A stretch of DNA of 64,000 nt from an uncultured Aquimarina sp. (GCA_947498815.1 CANMLU010000013.1:1-64000); one strand, 5' to 3'; counted from the first letter of the stretch, positions 16,790 to 26,398 are shown. Translations and numbers: made by a program. Notes: a model not told the origin generated them from the sequence alone.

Positions 16790-19283
16790 AGTTGTACTTA
16801 CTCTTTTTATTTTTATTTCTTATCAGAGCTCTGCGCAATCTGATGGCGATACTACACCCCTTTTTTCACTATTAAATCAAATCCAAGAAAAATTTGAATG
16901 CAATTTTTCTTACGCAGATAAAGATATTGAAGGCATTATCGTTGAAAATCCACCTAAAACCTTTAATTTAAAAGAAACTATAGCATATCTGAAAGATAAT
17001 ACTCCTTTGGAATATACATTTTTAGATGGCAAAAACATTGTTCTTAGTCGTACTTCGAAATCGTATCAAATATGTGGAGCATTAGTATCGGTTGACAAAA
17101 AAGAAATAATTAATGCAACCATACAAGGTAAAAGTAATGTCGCAGTATCCAATGAAAATGGAGAATTTACGCTAACTATTATAGATCTCAATGAGTCAGT
17201 GAATATTAATTTCATGGGCTATAAAACTAGAATATTCAAAGCAAAAGATCTTGTCAATACTCCATGCAAAACCATAACTCTGTTTCCAGAAATTCAATTC
17301 TTAAATGAGGTCATCCTTAATGATTATTTGGTCAAGGGCATTGATAAACGATCCGATGGCAGTATACGCATTGATTATACCGATTTTGGGATACTACCAG
17401 GGCTAATTGAGCCCGATTTATTACAAACTATACAGGCTTTACCGGGTGTTTTGAGTGTTGAAGAAACAGTTTCTGACATCAATGTAAGAGGTGGTACCAA
17501 TGATCAGAACCTAATTTTATGGGATGGTGTTAAAATGTATCAATCTGGTCACTTTTTTGGGCTTATATCTGCTTTCAATCCCTACCTCACAAAAAACGTT
17601 GAGCTCGTAAAAAACGGATCTAGTGCAAGCTTCGGTGATGGTGTTTCTAGTGTGATATCAATGAATACATCGAATAAAATCAATCGGAATTTTGAAGCTA
17701 GTTTAGGAATGAATATGATAAGTGTTGATGGTTATATAGATACCCCTCTAGGCGAAAAGTCTTCAATTCAACTCTCTGCCCGAAAATCGATCAGCGAAGT
17801 ATTAGAAACCCCTACCTACAAGCAATACTTTGATAAAGCTTTTCAGAACTCTGAAGTAGTCAATAGTATGGGGGACGTTTTTAGTTCTGATGATGAATTT
17901 TCGTTTTATGATATAAGTCTACGATGGCTCTACCAATTGACACCCAAAGATTTGTTTAAAGTAAATACCCTAATTATTCGAAATAATTTAATCTTCAAAG
18001 AGAATGCTTTATTCAACCAAACCAATATTTCTATAGAAAGCAATGTGAAACAAAACAATAGCGCCGCAAGCATAACTTATCAAAGAGATTGGAGTGATAT
18101 GTTTAAAAGTGAATTACTCATATATGGAACAAATTATAGCCTTGAAGCCCTAAATTCTGACATATTAAACGCACAACGTTTACTACAAGAAAATGAAGTG
18201 TTAGAGAGTGGTTTCAAACTGAACAACCTTCTTAAATTAAACACCAATTTTAGTCTTAAAACTGGGTATCAATTTAATGAAACTGGAATTTCTAACCTTA
18301 GAGATGTAAATAATCCTACATTTAGAGATTTTATCAAAGATGTTATAAGAACGAATAGTATTTTTTCTGAAATTGAATATAAATCAAAAAGCAATAATAC
18401 TCATATTAACCTAGGCCTTCGTCTTAATCATTTTGACAAATTTGATACTTTTCTTTTTGAACCTCGTCTAAGTTTAAATCATCGTTTTTCTAATCACTTT
18501 ACTGTAGAAGTATTAAGTGAATTGAAAAGTCAAATCACTTCTCAAATTATAGAATTTCAGAATGATTTTTTAGGAATCGAGAATAGAAAATGGGTGCTCT
18601 CCAATAATGATGATATACCGATAATAAAGAGTGAACAGGTTTCTCTTGGTCTAAGTTACAATCATAATAACTGGTTAATCAATGCCGACGCATACTATAA
18701 AAATGTTGATGGTATTATTTCACGAAGTCAAGGATTTCAAAATCAATTTGAATTCGCTAGAAGTCATGGTAGTTATACTGTGAGAGGAATTGATTTTTTG
18801 ATCAATAAAAGGTTTAAAAAAATTAGTACCTGGTTGAGCTATTCTTATGCGGACAATGATTATACATTTACTACACTGAACCAAAACGATTTTCCAAACA
18901 ATATAGATATAAGACACAATATCAATTTTGTGGTTGCCTATAATTTGGAAAGTTTTAAATTTTCTACGGGTATAAATTGGCATAGTGGCAAACCTACAAC
19001 CTTACCGATAGCAGGGAATGAAATTGGAAATAACGGCATCAACTATAGCGACCCAAATAAGGAAACACTAGAAGATTATATCAGATGGGATACTTCGGCA
19101 ACTTATAATTTCGAGCTCTCAAAAAAAATAACGGGTATGGCTGGAATATCTATATGGAACGTTATAAATAAGGAAAATACAGTAAATAATTATTATAAAA
19201 TAAGCACAGAAAACAGTATTGAAGAAGTGCGTGAGTTTGGACTAGGTTTTACACCAAATGTTGTGTTTAGAATTAATTTTTGA
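16770..19283 (+). CDS. TonB-dependent transducer with N-terminal STN signalling domain
   Basis: An 837-aa outer-membrane receptor. Signal peptide (about 1-22), STN domain (about 28-92, LLNQIQEKFECNFSYADKDI) that contacts FecR, a carboxypeptidase-regulatory-like beta-sandwich (about 96-175, ISYQ/CGALVSVDKKEI), a plug (about 200-320, with LPGVLSVEETVSDINVRGG and LWDGVKMYQSGHFFG), and a beta-barrel ending in VVFRINF. No susD follows, so this is a FecA-like rather than SusC-like receptor; the ligand is unknown. The start is GTG within the end of fecR. The barrel (about 510 residues) is short for the superfamily. Its stop overlaps the end of the convergent GNAT gene by 11 bases. Confidence 0.9.
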   Translation: MIKTKIKVVLTLFIFISYQSSAQSDGDTTPLFSLLNQIQEKFECNFSYADKDIEGIIVENPPKTFNLKETIAYLKDNTPLEYTFLDGKNIVLSRTSKSYQICGALVSVDKKEIINATIQGKSNVAVSNENGEFTLTIIDLNESVNINFMGYKTRIFKAKDLVNTPCKTITLFPEIQFLNEVILNDYLVKGIDKRSDGSIRIDYTDFGILPGLIEPDLLQTIQALPGVLSVEETVSDINVRGGTNDQNLILWDGVKMYQSGHFFGLISAFNPYLTKNVELVKNGSSASFGDGVSSVISMNTSNKINRNFEASLGMNMISVDGYIDTPLGEKSSIQLSARKSISEVLETPTYKQYFDKAFQNSEVVNSMGDVFSSDDEFSFYDISLRWLYQLTPKDLFKVNTLIIRNNLIFKENALFNQTNISIESNVKQNNSAASITYQRDWSDMFKSELLIYGTNYSLEALNSDILNAQRLLQENEVLESGFKLNNLLKLNTNFSLKTGYQFNETGISNLRDVNNPTFRDFIKDVIRTNSIFSEIEYKSKSNNTHINLGLRLNHFDKFDTFLFEPRLSLNHRFSNHFTVEVLSELKSQITSQIIEFQNDFLGIENRKWVLSNNDDIPIIKSEQVSLGLSYNHNNWLINADAYYKNVDGIISRSQGFQNQFEFARSHGSYTVRGIDFLINKRFKKISTWLSYSYADNDYTFTTLNQNDFPNNIDIRHNINFVVAYNLESFKFSTGINWHSGKPTTLPIAGNEIGNNGINYSDPNKETLEDYIRWDTSATYNFELSKKITGMAGISIWNVINKENTVNNYYKISTENSIEEVREFGLGFTPNVVFRINF

Positions 19284-19746
19284 GATGTTTTATGCCGCTA
19301 TAACTTACAACCTCATTACCACCTGCTACCTGCACGGCATTTTTAACAATTTCGAAACCATATTTTTCAAAAAATGCTCGTGTTAACAGATTAATTTCTG
19401 TTGTAAGTGTCTTTATATTGGTATTTCTGGCTACTTCTTCAATGGTATTGTATAAATCTCTGGCAATCCCTCTACCCATGTAGTTTTGATGAACAAACAC
19501 ATATTCTATATTGCCTTTCGAACTCATTGAAAAAGAACCAACGATTTCGCCATTAAGCTTGGCATTATACACATGGTCATTCCTAAATTTATTCTGCCAA
19601 TATATTTTATTTGTGGCTAACCTAGAGTAGATTTTGATTTCCTCTTTTGTGAAAATCTTAGAACCATACATAGTTACTGTCTGATAAAACAGACGTTGCA
19701 TTAAAGGCAAATCATTGTCAGTTGCTCTATGTATTTGATGCTTCAT
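19273..19746 (-). CDS. GNAT family N-acetyltransferase
   Basis: A 157-aa acetyltransferase fold: acetyl-CoA loop HQNYMGRGIARDLYNTIEE (the R/Q-x-x-G-x-G/A motif), preceded by the beta-4 strand GNIEYVFVH and followed by FFEKYGFEIVKN. Substrate unknown. I chose the ATG at 19746 over a TTG 11 codons upstream because the protein then begins at the first strand (MKHQIHRATDNDLPLMQRL). The 3' end overlaps the stop of the convergent TonB receptor gene. Confidence 0.85.
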   Translation of the reverse strand: MKHQIHRATDNDLPLMQRLFYQTVTMYGSKIFTKEEIKIYSRLATNKIYWQNKFRNDHVYNAKLNGEIVGSFSMSSKGNIEYVFVHQNYMGRGIARDLYNTIEEVARNTNIKTLTTEINLLTRAFFEKYGFEIVKNAVQVAGGNEVVSYSGIKHLKN

Positions 19747-19916
19747 ATTTAAATATAAAAAAACCAAGTACTTATGCAAAAATGAACCGTGCTTGTTTTT
19801 TATTTTTTATAGATAAAACGATTAAAAACTCGTTATACGACACAGATTCTATCAAATTATAAGCATTTAGCTCTCTGAGCAATATAGTAAATCAAATTTT
19901 AAAAACATAAATTAGT

Positions 19917-21695
19917 TTACATTCGTTCAGGAACATTTATTCCCAAAAGATTAAATGCCGATTTAATAATACTTCCTACAAAACCTGTAAGTTGTACTCT
20001 AAAATGCTTCTCTTCATCTGTATCTGCTCCAAATATTGATACGTTTTGAAAGAAAGAATTATAGCTTTTTACCAAATCATACGTATAATTAGCTATAATG
20101 GCTGGACTTAGCTCAATTGCTGCATTTTCAATAGTTTCTGGATAAAGCTCCAGCAATTTTATGAGTTCTTTTTCCTTTTCATGTAGCGCTATCGCGGGTA
20201 TAGATGAGTTATAATCAAAATCTGCCTTGCGAATAATTGATTGCGTCCTGGCGTATGTATATTGTATAAACGAACCAGTATTGCCTTTTAAATCTACAGA
20301 TTCTTCTGGATTAAAAAGAATACGTTTCTTTGGATCAACCTTAAGAAGGTAATATTTTAAGGATCCCAAACCGACGGTTTTGTAAATCTCTTGTTTTTCC
20401 TCTTCGGTATATCCCTCTAACTTACCTAATTCTTTAGATGCATCTTCTGCCGTTTCTGTCATCTCGACCATAAGATCATCTGCATCGACAACGGTTCCTT
20501 CTCTACTTTTCATTTTACCACTAGGTAAATCTACCATCCCATAACTAAGATGGTGTAAGTTATCCGCCCAATCATACCCTAATTTTTTGAGTATCGCAAA
20601 TAATACTTTAAAATGATGATCTTGTTCATTACCTACAGTATAAATCATCCCTCCAACATCGGGATTATCTTTAATACGTTGTATAGCGGTCCCAATATCC
20701 TGAGTCATATAAACCGAGGTACCATCGCTTCGTAAGATCAATTTATCATCAAGTTTTTCTTCACTTAGATCGCACCAAACAGAGCCATCTTCTTTCTTGT
20801 AAAAAACACCTTTAACAAGTCCTTCTTCGATATTATCTTTACCCAATAAATAGGTATTGCTTTCATAGTAATAACTATCAAAATCAACCCCAAGAGTTTT
20901 ATAGGTTTGATCAAAACCTTTATATACCCATTGGTTCATCATTTTCCATAATGTTACCACTTCTTCATCACCAGCTTCCCATTTACGCAACATTTTTTGA
21001 GCTTCAATTAAAATTGGAGCTTCTTTTTTCGCCTCTTCTTCTGTTCTTCCGGAAGATATGAGTTCTGATATTTCACTTTTATAACATTGATCAAATTTCA
21101 CATAGTAGTTCCCCACTAGTTTATCTCCCTTTAGGCCTGTAGATTCTGGAGTTTCACCATTACCATACTTTTGCCAGGCAACCATTGATTTACAAATATG
21201 AATCCCCCGATCATTAATGATTTGAGTTTTATATACTTTTTTACCGCTTGCTTTTATAATTTCTGCTACCGAATAGCCCAAAAGATTATTTCGTATATGA
21301 CCTAAATGTAATGGTTTATTCGTATTAGGAGAAGAATACTCTACCATCACAGCTTTATCACCTTTTACCGGGGTTTTAAAACCGTATTGCGCATCATCTT
21401 TAATTGATGTAAAAAAGTGAAGATAATATGCATCCGAAATCACAAGGTTTAGAAATCCTTTGACTACATTATAACCAATGATCTCTTCAACAGCGTCTAC
21501 AAGATATTTACCAATGTTTTCTCCAATCTGTACAGGATTTCCTTTGACTACTCGAAGCATCGGAAACACGACCACGGTAATATCTCCTTCAAATTCTTTT
21601 CGGGTTGCTTGTAACTCAACAGATTCCAGGCTTGCACTATACAATTGTTGTATGGCGGCTTTAACACCTTCTGAAATGGTTTGATGTAAACTCAT
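19917..21695 (-). CDS. argS: Arginyl-tRNA synthetase
   Basis: Class I synthetase charging tRNA-Arg. The HIGH-type motif is HLGHIRN (within SSPNTNKPLHLGHIRN) and the KMSKS-type loop is GKMKSREGT; an N-terminal additional domain and the C-terminal all-helical anticodon domain with YNSFFQNV are present. I use the ATG at 21695 (592 aa): the upstream TTG at 21716 falls inside the predicted -7 promoter box, so it cannot be translated from that promoter. Confidence 0.98.
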   Translation of the reverse strand: MSLHQTISEGVKAAIQQLYSASLESVELQATRKEFEGDITVVVFPMLRVVKGNPVQIGENIGKYLVDAVEEIIGYNVVKGFLNLVISDAYYLHFFTSIKDDAQYGFKTPVKGDKAVMVEYSSPNTNKPLHLGHIRNNLLGYSVAEIIKASGKKVYKTQIINDRGIHICKSMVAWQKYGNGETPESTGLKGDKLVGNYYVKFDQCYKSEISELISSGRTEEEAKKEAPILIEAQKMLRKWEAGDEEVVTLWKMMNQWVYKGFDQTYKTLGVDFDSYYYESNTYLLGKDNIEEGLVKGVFYKKEDGSVWCDLSEEKLDDKLILRSDGTSVYMTQDIGTAIQRIKDNPDVGGMIYTVGNEQDHHFKVLFAILKKLGYDWADNLHHLSYGMVDLPSGKMKSREGTVVDADDLMVEMTETAEDASKELGKLEGYTEEEKQEIYKTVGLGSLKYYLLKVDPKKRILFNPEESVDLKGNTGSFIQYTYARTQSIIRKADFDYNSSIPAIALHEKEKELIKLLELYPETIENAAIELSPAIIANYTYDLVKSYNSFFQNVSIFGADTDEEKHFRVQLTGFVGSIIKSAFNLLGINVPERM

Positions 21696-21712
21696 TTTGT
21701 AAAAATTAAGCT

Positions 21713-21721
21713 GCAAAGATA
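21713..21721 (-). promoter_or_regulatory. argS -7 promoter box
   Basis: TATCTTTGC on the minus strand is an exact match to TAnnTTTG, 18 bases before the ATG at 21695; it implies a very short leader and decides the start choice. No clear -33 TTTG is seen at 19 bases. Confidence 0.6.
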
Positions 21722-21892
21722 ATAGAAATTACAGTCTATACCACCCGTTTATGTGATGATTTGAGTATCTGATAGTGAAAAATAATTCTATTCTAATTAC
21801 TTCACAAGTACCCCCCATCAACATTCGGGGTTTATAGAAACTATTCGAGTATTACTCATCGGAACTAATTTCTTCGTAACTTAAACAGAAAA

Positions 21893-23314
21893 ATGCGAAT
21901 TCTCCTTACTGGAACCAATGGTTATATAGGAATGAGACTATTGCCATTATTATTAGATGCCGGTCACGAAGTTATCTGCTGTGTTCGAAACAAAAACAGA
22001 TTATCTATTGATAGAGAAACAAAGTCTAGAGTCTCTATAGTCGAAATTGATTTTTTAAAAACACCCGATCCCTCAGTTTTACCAGCAGACATTGACGCAG
22101 CTTACTACCTTATTCATTCAATGAGTTCTTCGACTAAAGACTTTGACAAACAGGAAGAAATATCAGCTCAAAACTTCAATACCTATTTAGAAAACACCAA
22201 CATTAGTCAAGTTATTTATCTAAGCGGAATCGTAAATGAAAAAAACTTATCAAAACACCTATGGTCTCGAAAAAATGTAGAGGAAACTCTTTATAAAGGC
22301 AATTATAACCTTACTGTGTTAAGATCAGGAATTATTGTTGGCTCTGGAAGCTCGTCCTTTGAAATCATTCGTGATCTATGCGAAAAACTACCGCTAATGA
22401 TTACCCCAAAATGGGTAAATACCAAAACACAACCTATTGCAATACGTGACGTCCTTAGTTTCATGACTGGTGTGTTGGTAAATGAAAAATGCTACAATCA
22501 ATCATTTGATATAAGCGGACCTGATATTTTAACGTATAAGGAAATGCTTTATTTGTATGCCAAAACAAGAAGAATCAGATTATTTATATTCACTCTTCCT
22601 GTGATGACTCCAAGATTATCTTCTTATTGGCTATATTTTGTTACATCTACCTCTTATAAACTAGCACTAAATCTTGTCGACAGTATGAGCATCCCAGTCA
22701 TTGCAAATGACACTCGGCTGCAAGAAGTATTGAATCTAGCTCCGATGAGTTATGTAAGGGCACTTGAGTTGGCATTTATAAAAATAGAACAAAATCAAGT
22801 AGTATCCAGTTGGAAAGATTCTATGATTAGTGGCCGATTTAGAAAGGACATTCAAAAATTTGTTACGGTACCAAAACGAGGGTGTTTTAAAGATCGGAAA
22901 AAAATTAATATAAGGGATTCTAAAAGTGTTTTAGATCGTATATGGGCTATCGGAGGAGATACAGGGTGGTATTACGGAAACTGGATGTGGAAAATAAGAG
23001 GTTATATCGATAAGTTTTTTGGAGGTGTTGGACTTCGACGTGGAAGAACCCATCCTCATAAAATATCTTCTGGAGATGCATTGGACTTCTGGAGAGTTTT
23101 GGTCGCCGACAAAAAAAACATGCGCTTATTGTTATTTGCTGAAATGAAGGTTCCTGGAGAAGCATGGTTAGAATTTGATATTGATGACAATAACATTTTA
23201 CACCAAACAGCCACTTTCAGACCTAAAGGTATCTGGGGAAGAATATATTGGTACTTAATGATCCCCTTTCATTACTTTATTTTTGGTGGTATGATTCGAA
23301 GAATTGCTTCCTAA
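21893..23314 (+). CDS. SDR-type NAD(P)-binding protein with C-terminal DUF2867 domain
   Basis: A 473-aa two-domain protein. Residues about 1-300 are an atypical short-chain dehydrogenase/NmrA-like Rossmann domain (TGTNGYIGMRLLPLLL binding loop, AYYLIHSMSS strand, LSGIVNEKNLSKHLWSR active-site region). Residues about 330-470 match DUF2867 (GGDTGWYYGNWMWKIRGYID, DFWRVLVADKKNMRLLL, FRPKGIWGRIYWYLMIPFHY). Proteins of this build are widespread; their reaction is not established. A lone gene, divergent from argS. Confidence 0.85.
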   Translation: MRILLTGTNGYIGMRLLPLLLDAGHEVICCVRNKNRLSIDRETKSRVSIVEIDFLKTPDPSVLPADIDAAYYLIHSMSSSTKDFDKQEEISAQNFNTYLENTNISQVIYLSGIVNEKNLSKHLWSRKNVEETLYKGNYNLTVLRSGIIVGSGSSSFEIIRDLCEKLPLMITPKWVNTKTQPIAIRDVLSFMTGVLVNEKCYNQSFDISGPDILTYKEMLYLYAKTRRIRLFIFTLPVMTPRLSSYWLYFVTSTSYKLALNLVDSMSIPVIANDTRLQEVLNLAPMSYVRALELAFIKIEQNQVVSSWKDSMISGRFRKDIQKFVTVPKRGCFKDRKKINIRDSKSVLDRIWAIGGDTGWYYGNWMWKIRGYIDKFFGGVGLRRGRTHPHKISSGDALDFWRVLVADKKNMRLLLFAEMKVPGEAWLEFDIDDNNILHQTATFRPKGIWGRIYWYLMIPFHYFIFGGMIRRIAS

Positions 23315-23400
23315 AAGTAATTTTACTAGGATAAAACGCTTATTTTATCGACAAATTACGTTTTTTAACATTTTTTTTATATATTTAAGAAAGTAACAAC

Positions 23401-24027
23401 ATGACCCAACTTTTACGTCTTTTTTTTATATTACCATTACTCTTTGGGTGTAATTCTGAGACCGCAAAAGATCCCGAATTGGGTAATTTGGTAAAATTAT
23501 TAGTTGGTGAATTCTCTAATGAAAGTCAAGTAAAAGAAGATGCCGGTTTTGCATATTTACACTTAGTAAATACTGTTATATGGGAAGATAGACCTGGATA
23601 TTGGGTATATTCAGAAGTTTATGATCCCAGGCAAGGTAATTTTATTTATTCTCAGAGAATACTTGAATATGAAAAACTGGATTCTGCCTCGTTCAAAAGT
23701 ACAAGCTACAAAATACTGAATGCCAAAGGATATGAAAGAGGTTGGGAAGACAAAAAAATATTTAATAAACTTACAATGGACAGTTTAGAAGTCCGACAAG
23801 GATGTGAAATTTATTTTGAAAAAAATACATCTACAATCTACTCAGGAAAAACTAATAAAGGATTTTGTTCTAGCAGCATTAATAATGTCGAATACATTAC
23901 GGCTAATCTTGTCATCAGCAAGAATAAAATTTCAATATGGAATAGAGGTTACAACAATGAAGGTAAACAAATATGGGGAAAAATTAATGGCCCCTACAAG
24001 TACAAAAGAGTTAAAAAAAATAATTAA
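23401..24027 (+). CDS. CpeT/CpcT-like lipoprotein
   Basis: A 208-aa protein with the CpcT/CpeT (DUF1001) signature: LVGEFSNESQVKED, PGYWVYSEVYDPRQGNF, QRILEYEKLD, GCEIYFEK, KGFCSSSINNVEYI and IWNRGYNNEGKQIWG. In cyanobacteria these proteins attach bilins to phycobiliproteins; here there are no phycobiliproteins, so function is unknown and may be small-molecule binding in the calycin-like barrel. A lipoprotein signal (FGC, C17) places it in the envelope. It ends in a 4-base overlap with the convergent Rrf2 gene. Confidence 0.82.
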   Translation: MTQLLRLFFILPLLFGCNSETAKDPELGNLVKLLVGEFSNESQVKEDAGFAYLHLVNTVIWEDRPGYWVYSEVYDPRQGNFIYSQRILEYEKLDSASFKSTSYKILNAKGYERGWEDKKIFNKLTMDSLEVRQGCEIYFEKNTSTIYSGKTNKGFCSSSINNVEYITANLVISKNKISIWNRGYNNEGKQIWGKINGPYKYKRVKKNN

Positions 24028-24434
24028 ATGATATAATCGCCCAGGGTTTTATTTTCCAGAACCTTTAAGGTATTGTCTCTCACTTCGATCATTAAGCTAT
24101 GTACGGCACATTTATCTTCGTCGGGACAATCATCACATTTTTCATAAAAATTAAGACTCACGCATGGCAGCATGGCAATAGGGCCTTCCAAAATTCTTAT
24201 AATCGCCGCCATTTTAATTTCACTAGGTTCTTTGATAAGGTAATATCCACCTCCTTTTCCTTTTTTCGAACCCAATAGTCCATTTTTTCTAAGGGTTAAC
24301 AATATGCTTTCCAGAAACTTTTGAGAAATATTTTCGCTCTTTGCGATTTCAGATATTAGAACCGGATGATCGCACTTTTTCCTAGCAATATAAGTAAGTG
24401 CCTTTAACCCATATTTTGTTTTCTTTGAAAGCAT
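24024..24434 (-). CDS. Rrf2 family transcriptional regulator
   Basis: A 136-aa winged-helix repressor (MLSKKTKYGLKALTYIA start, wing KKGKGGGYYL) with cysteines at 91, 100, 103 and 109 in the loop where IscR and NsrR ligate a [2Fe-2S] or [4Fe-4S] cluster. The spacing is not exactly that of IscR (three cysteines with different gaps), so cluster type is unknown. It starts seven bases after the ctlX stop and is probably co-transcribed with the two guanidino enzymes, making autoregulation of that unit plausible. Confidence 0.9.
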   Translation of the reverse strand: MLSKKTKYGLKALTYIARKKCDHPVLISEIAKSENISQKFLESILLTLRKNGLLGSKKGKGGGYYLIKEPSEIKMAAIIRILEGPIAMLPCVSLNFYEKCDDCPDEDKCAVHSLMIEVRDNTLKVLENKTLGDYII

Positions 24435-24441
24435 ATTCCGT

Positions 24442-25368
24442 TTATTTTTTTGGCAGAAAAACCTCTGCCATCATGCATCTAGCGCTTCCCCCTCCCAAAG
24501 TTTCGATTGTATTGAGGTCACTATGAAGGATATCACAGTGCTTTTCAATCTTGTTTATTTGATCTTTGGTTAAACTATTAAATGCCGCAGATGACATAAC
24601 AAGATAACGCTTATCTCCCGAACCTGCAACTTGCAACATATTTCCTGCAAAGTTATTAACTTGATCCTCGGTAATACTAATAATCTCCTTGTTGTCATTC
24701 TTAAGATGATTAACTAGGTTTTTACGCTCTTTCTTATCATCAACGCAATCTAGGCAAACCACTGCAAATGTCTCTCCAACTCCCATCATAACATTGGTAT
24801 GATATATTGGAAGTCTTTTTCCTTCGACTGTTTGGTATGCCGTAAAAATAACAGGCGTATACTCAAAATCTTCGCAGAACTCGATTAGCAATTCTTCATT
24901 GGCACGTGCAGAGAGCGCACAATATGCTTTTCTATTCACCCTATCTAACACAAGGCTACCTGTACCTTCCAGAAAAACTTCTTCATCTTCTGCTTCTGTA
25001 TAATCTACGATATTTTTAATATCAAAACCTGCATTTTCAATATGATCAAGAACTTCTGGTCTACGTTCTCTTCTTCTATTAACAGCAAACATAGGATATA
25101 GACCTATATCTCCATTTTCATGAAAGGAAACCCAATTATTAGGGAATATCGAATCCGGAGTATCATTTTTCGGATCGTCATCAATCACAATCACTTTAAC
25201 CCCAACTTCGTGTAATCTTTTTACAAATTCATCAAATTCTCGCTGTGCTTTTGTGTTCGCATCCAAGATACTAGTATCTGCTTGATAGTAGTTATTCACT
25301 GCTGTCTCTTCATTCATCCTAAACTGTATCGGACGAATCATCACAATGGTATCGGTTATCTGTCTCAT
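24442..25368 (-). CDS. ctlX: Citrulline hydrolase CtlX (citrulline ureidase)
   Basis: Guanidino-group-modifying superfamily protein matching CtlX, described in Francisella as a citrulline ureidase (citrulline to ornithine, CO2 and ammonia). At 308 aa it shows PDSIFPNNWVSFH (substrate-site Asp/Asn, about 72-83), FLEGTGSLV (E134), YHTNVMMGVG (H190) and SARCMMAE (catalytic C298). It lies 115 bases downstream of an arginine-deiminase-like gene, so together they could take arginine to ornithine. Amidinotransferase-related names are also used for such proteins; the CtlX call rests on overall similarity. Confidence 0.85.
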   Translation of the reverse strand: MRQITDTIVMIRPIQFRMNEETAVNNYYQADTSILDANTKAQREFDEFVKRLHEVGVKVIVIDDDPKNDTPDSIFPNNWVSFHENGDIGLYPMFAVNRRRERRPEVLDHIENAGFDIKNIVDYTEAEDEEVFLEGTGSLVLDRVNRKAYCALSARANEELLIEFCEDFEYTPVIFTAYQTVEGKRLPIYHTNVMMGVGETFAVVCLDCVDDKKERKNLVNHLKNDNKEIISITEDQVNNFAGNMLQVAGSGDKRYLVMSSAAFNSLTKDQINKIEKHCDILHSDLNTIETLGGGSARCMMAEVFLPKK

Positions 25369-25483
25369 TTGCTTGTATTATCTTATTTTAAGTACCAACC
25401 CCTTCTTTGACTGAATAAAGGTAAAATTTGGTGATCATCATTTTCATTAAAATTAAAGAAAAATGACATCGTTATTTTTAAGT

Positions 25484-26398
25484 TTAATCCCTTATCAAGG
25501 GCATTGTAGAACAACGTAACAAACCTTCTTGTTTGGCAATTTCGGCATAAGGAACCTCTTCTACCGTAAAATTATGACTGCGAAGCCAAGTATTTAATCG
25601 TGTAAACTTTTGCTCCGAAATAACTACGTCTTCTGCTATCGAAAAGATATTAGAATTCATATGATACATTTCATTTTTATCGATATGAAAAAGATTCTCT
25701 TTTCCAAAAAAATCAATTAGGTACTCATAGTCCAATGGATCTCTGAATCCTTCTTTATGAATAATTGCTTTGTTTTTGCCTACAGGTTGAAAACAACAAT
25801 CCAAATGCAATGCATTATCTCTTGGGTCCTGCATCGATTTATTCAAATCAAACTCTTTAACTGTTTTATCCGGAAAAAGAGATTGGATATATGCCACTCC
25901 TTTCATATTGGTACGAGCTACAATACAATCTGGATAATCCTCTCCCTTGTATGTACCAATAAAAATATGATCATTATGAATCATAATATCTCCACCTTCA
26001 AAATGGATATCTTCGGAAGGAGCTTTGTAGACGTTTTCTGAAGGTATCTCATCAATTACATACTGAATTGCTTTGATTTCTTTTTCACGATCAGGAAGTA
26101 TATTCGATTTTATAAACTTATCTTCAATAACCAAAGCAATGTCTCTTGCAAAAATTTGATTATAATCCTTTATAACCTCTGGTCGATATACCTTTACGTC
26201 ATATTTTTTAAAAACTTGGGCAACAGCTTCCATTTCGGCTACCATATCCTTTTCTTTTGGATATGTACCCGCTTTTATATGCTCTATAGACTTTGGGTCA
26301 TATGCGTCTTCCAATTTTGGAACTGGCCCGTTACTTTCGGCTGTTCCCAAAACCACAGCTCGTAGTCTAGACGTTTCGTTTTGTATGTTTAAATTCAA
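25484..26398 (-). CDS. Arginine deiminase/DDAH-like guanidino hydrolase
   Basis: A 304-aa pentein-fold enzyme. Catalytic residues are in place: ARD (D86), HFEGGD (E134), ALHLDCCF (H198) and LLRCSTMPLIRD (nucleophile C296), the last being closer to arginine deiminase than to DDAH. It is about 100 residues shorter than ADI, lacking the helical insertion. Expected to hydrolyse arginine, or a methylarginine, to citrulline and an amine, which CtlX encoded downstream could then split. It follows citrate synthase but has its own promoter. Confidence 0.82.
   Translation of the reverse strand: MNLNIQNETSRLRAVVLGTAESNGPVPKLEDAYDPKSIEHIKAGTYPKEKDMVAEMEAVAQVFKKYDVKVYRPEVIKDYNQIFARDIALVIEDKFIKSNILPDREKEIKAIQYVIDEIPSENVYKAPSEDIHFEGGDIMIHNDHIFIGTYKGEDYPDCIVARTNMKGVAYIQSLFPDKTVKEFDLNKSMQDPRDNALHLDCCFQPVGKNKAIIHKEGFRDPLDYEYLIDFFGKENLFHIDKNEMYHMNSNIFSIAEDVVISEQKFTRLNTWLRSHNFTVEEVPYAEIAKQEGLLRCSTMPLIRD

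Noticed and set aside
21696-21716. Upstream TTG start for argS
   Set aside because: It lies within the predicted -7 promoter box and would not be in the transcript.
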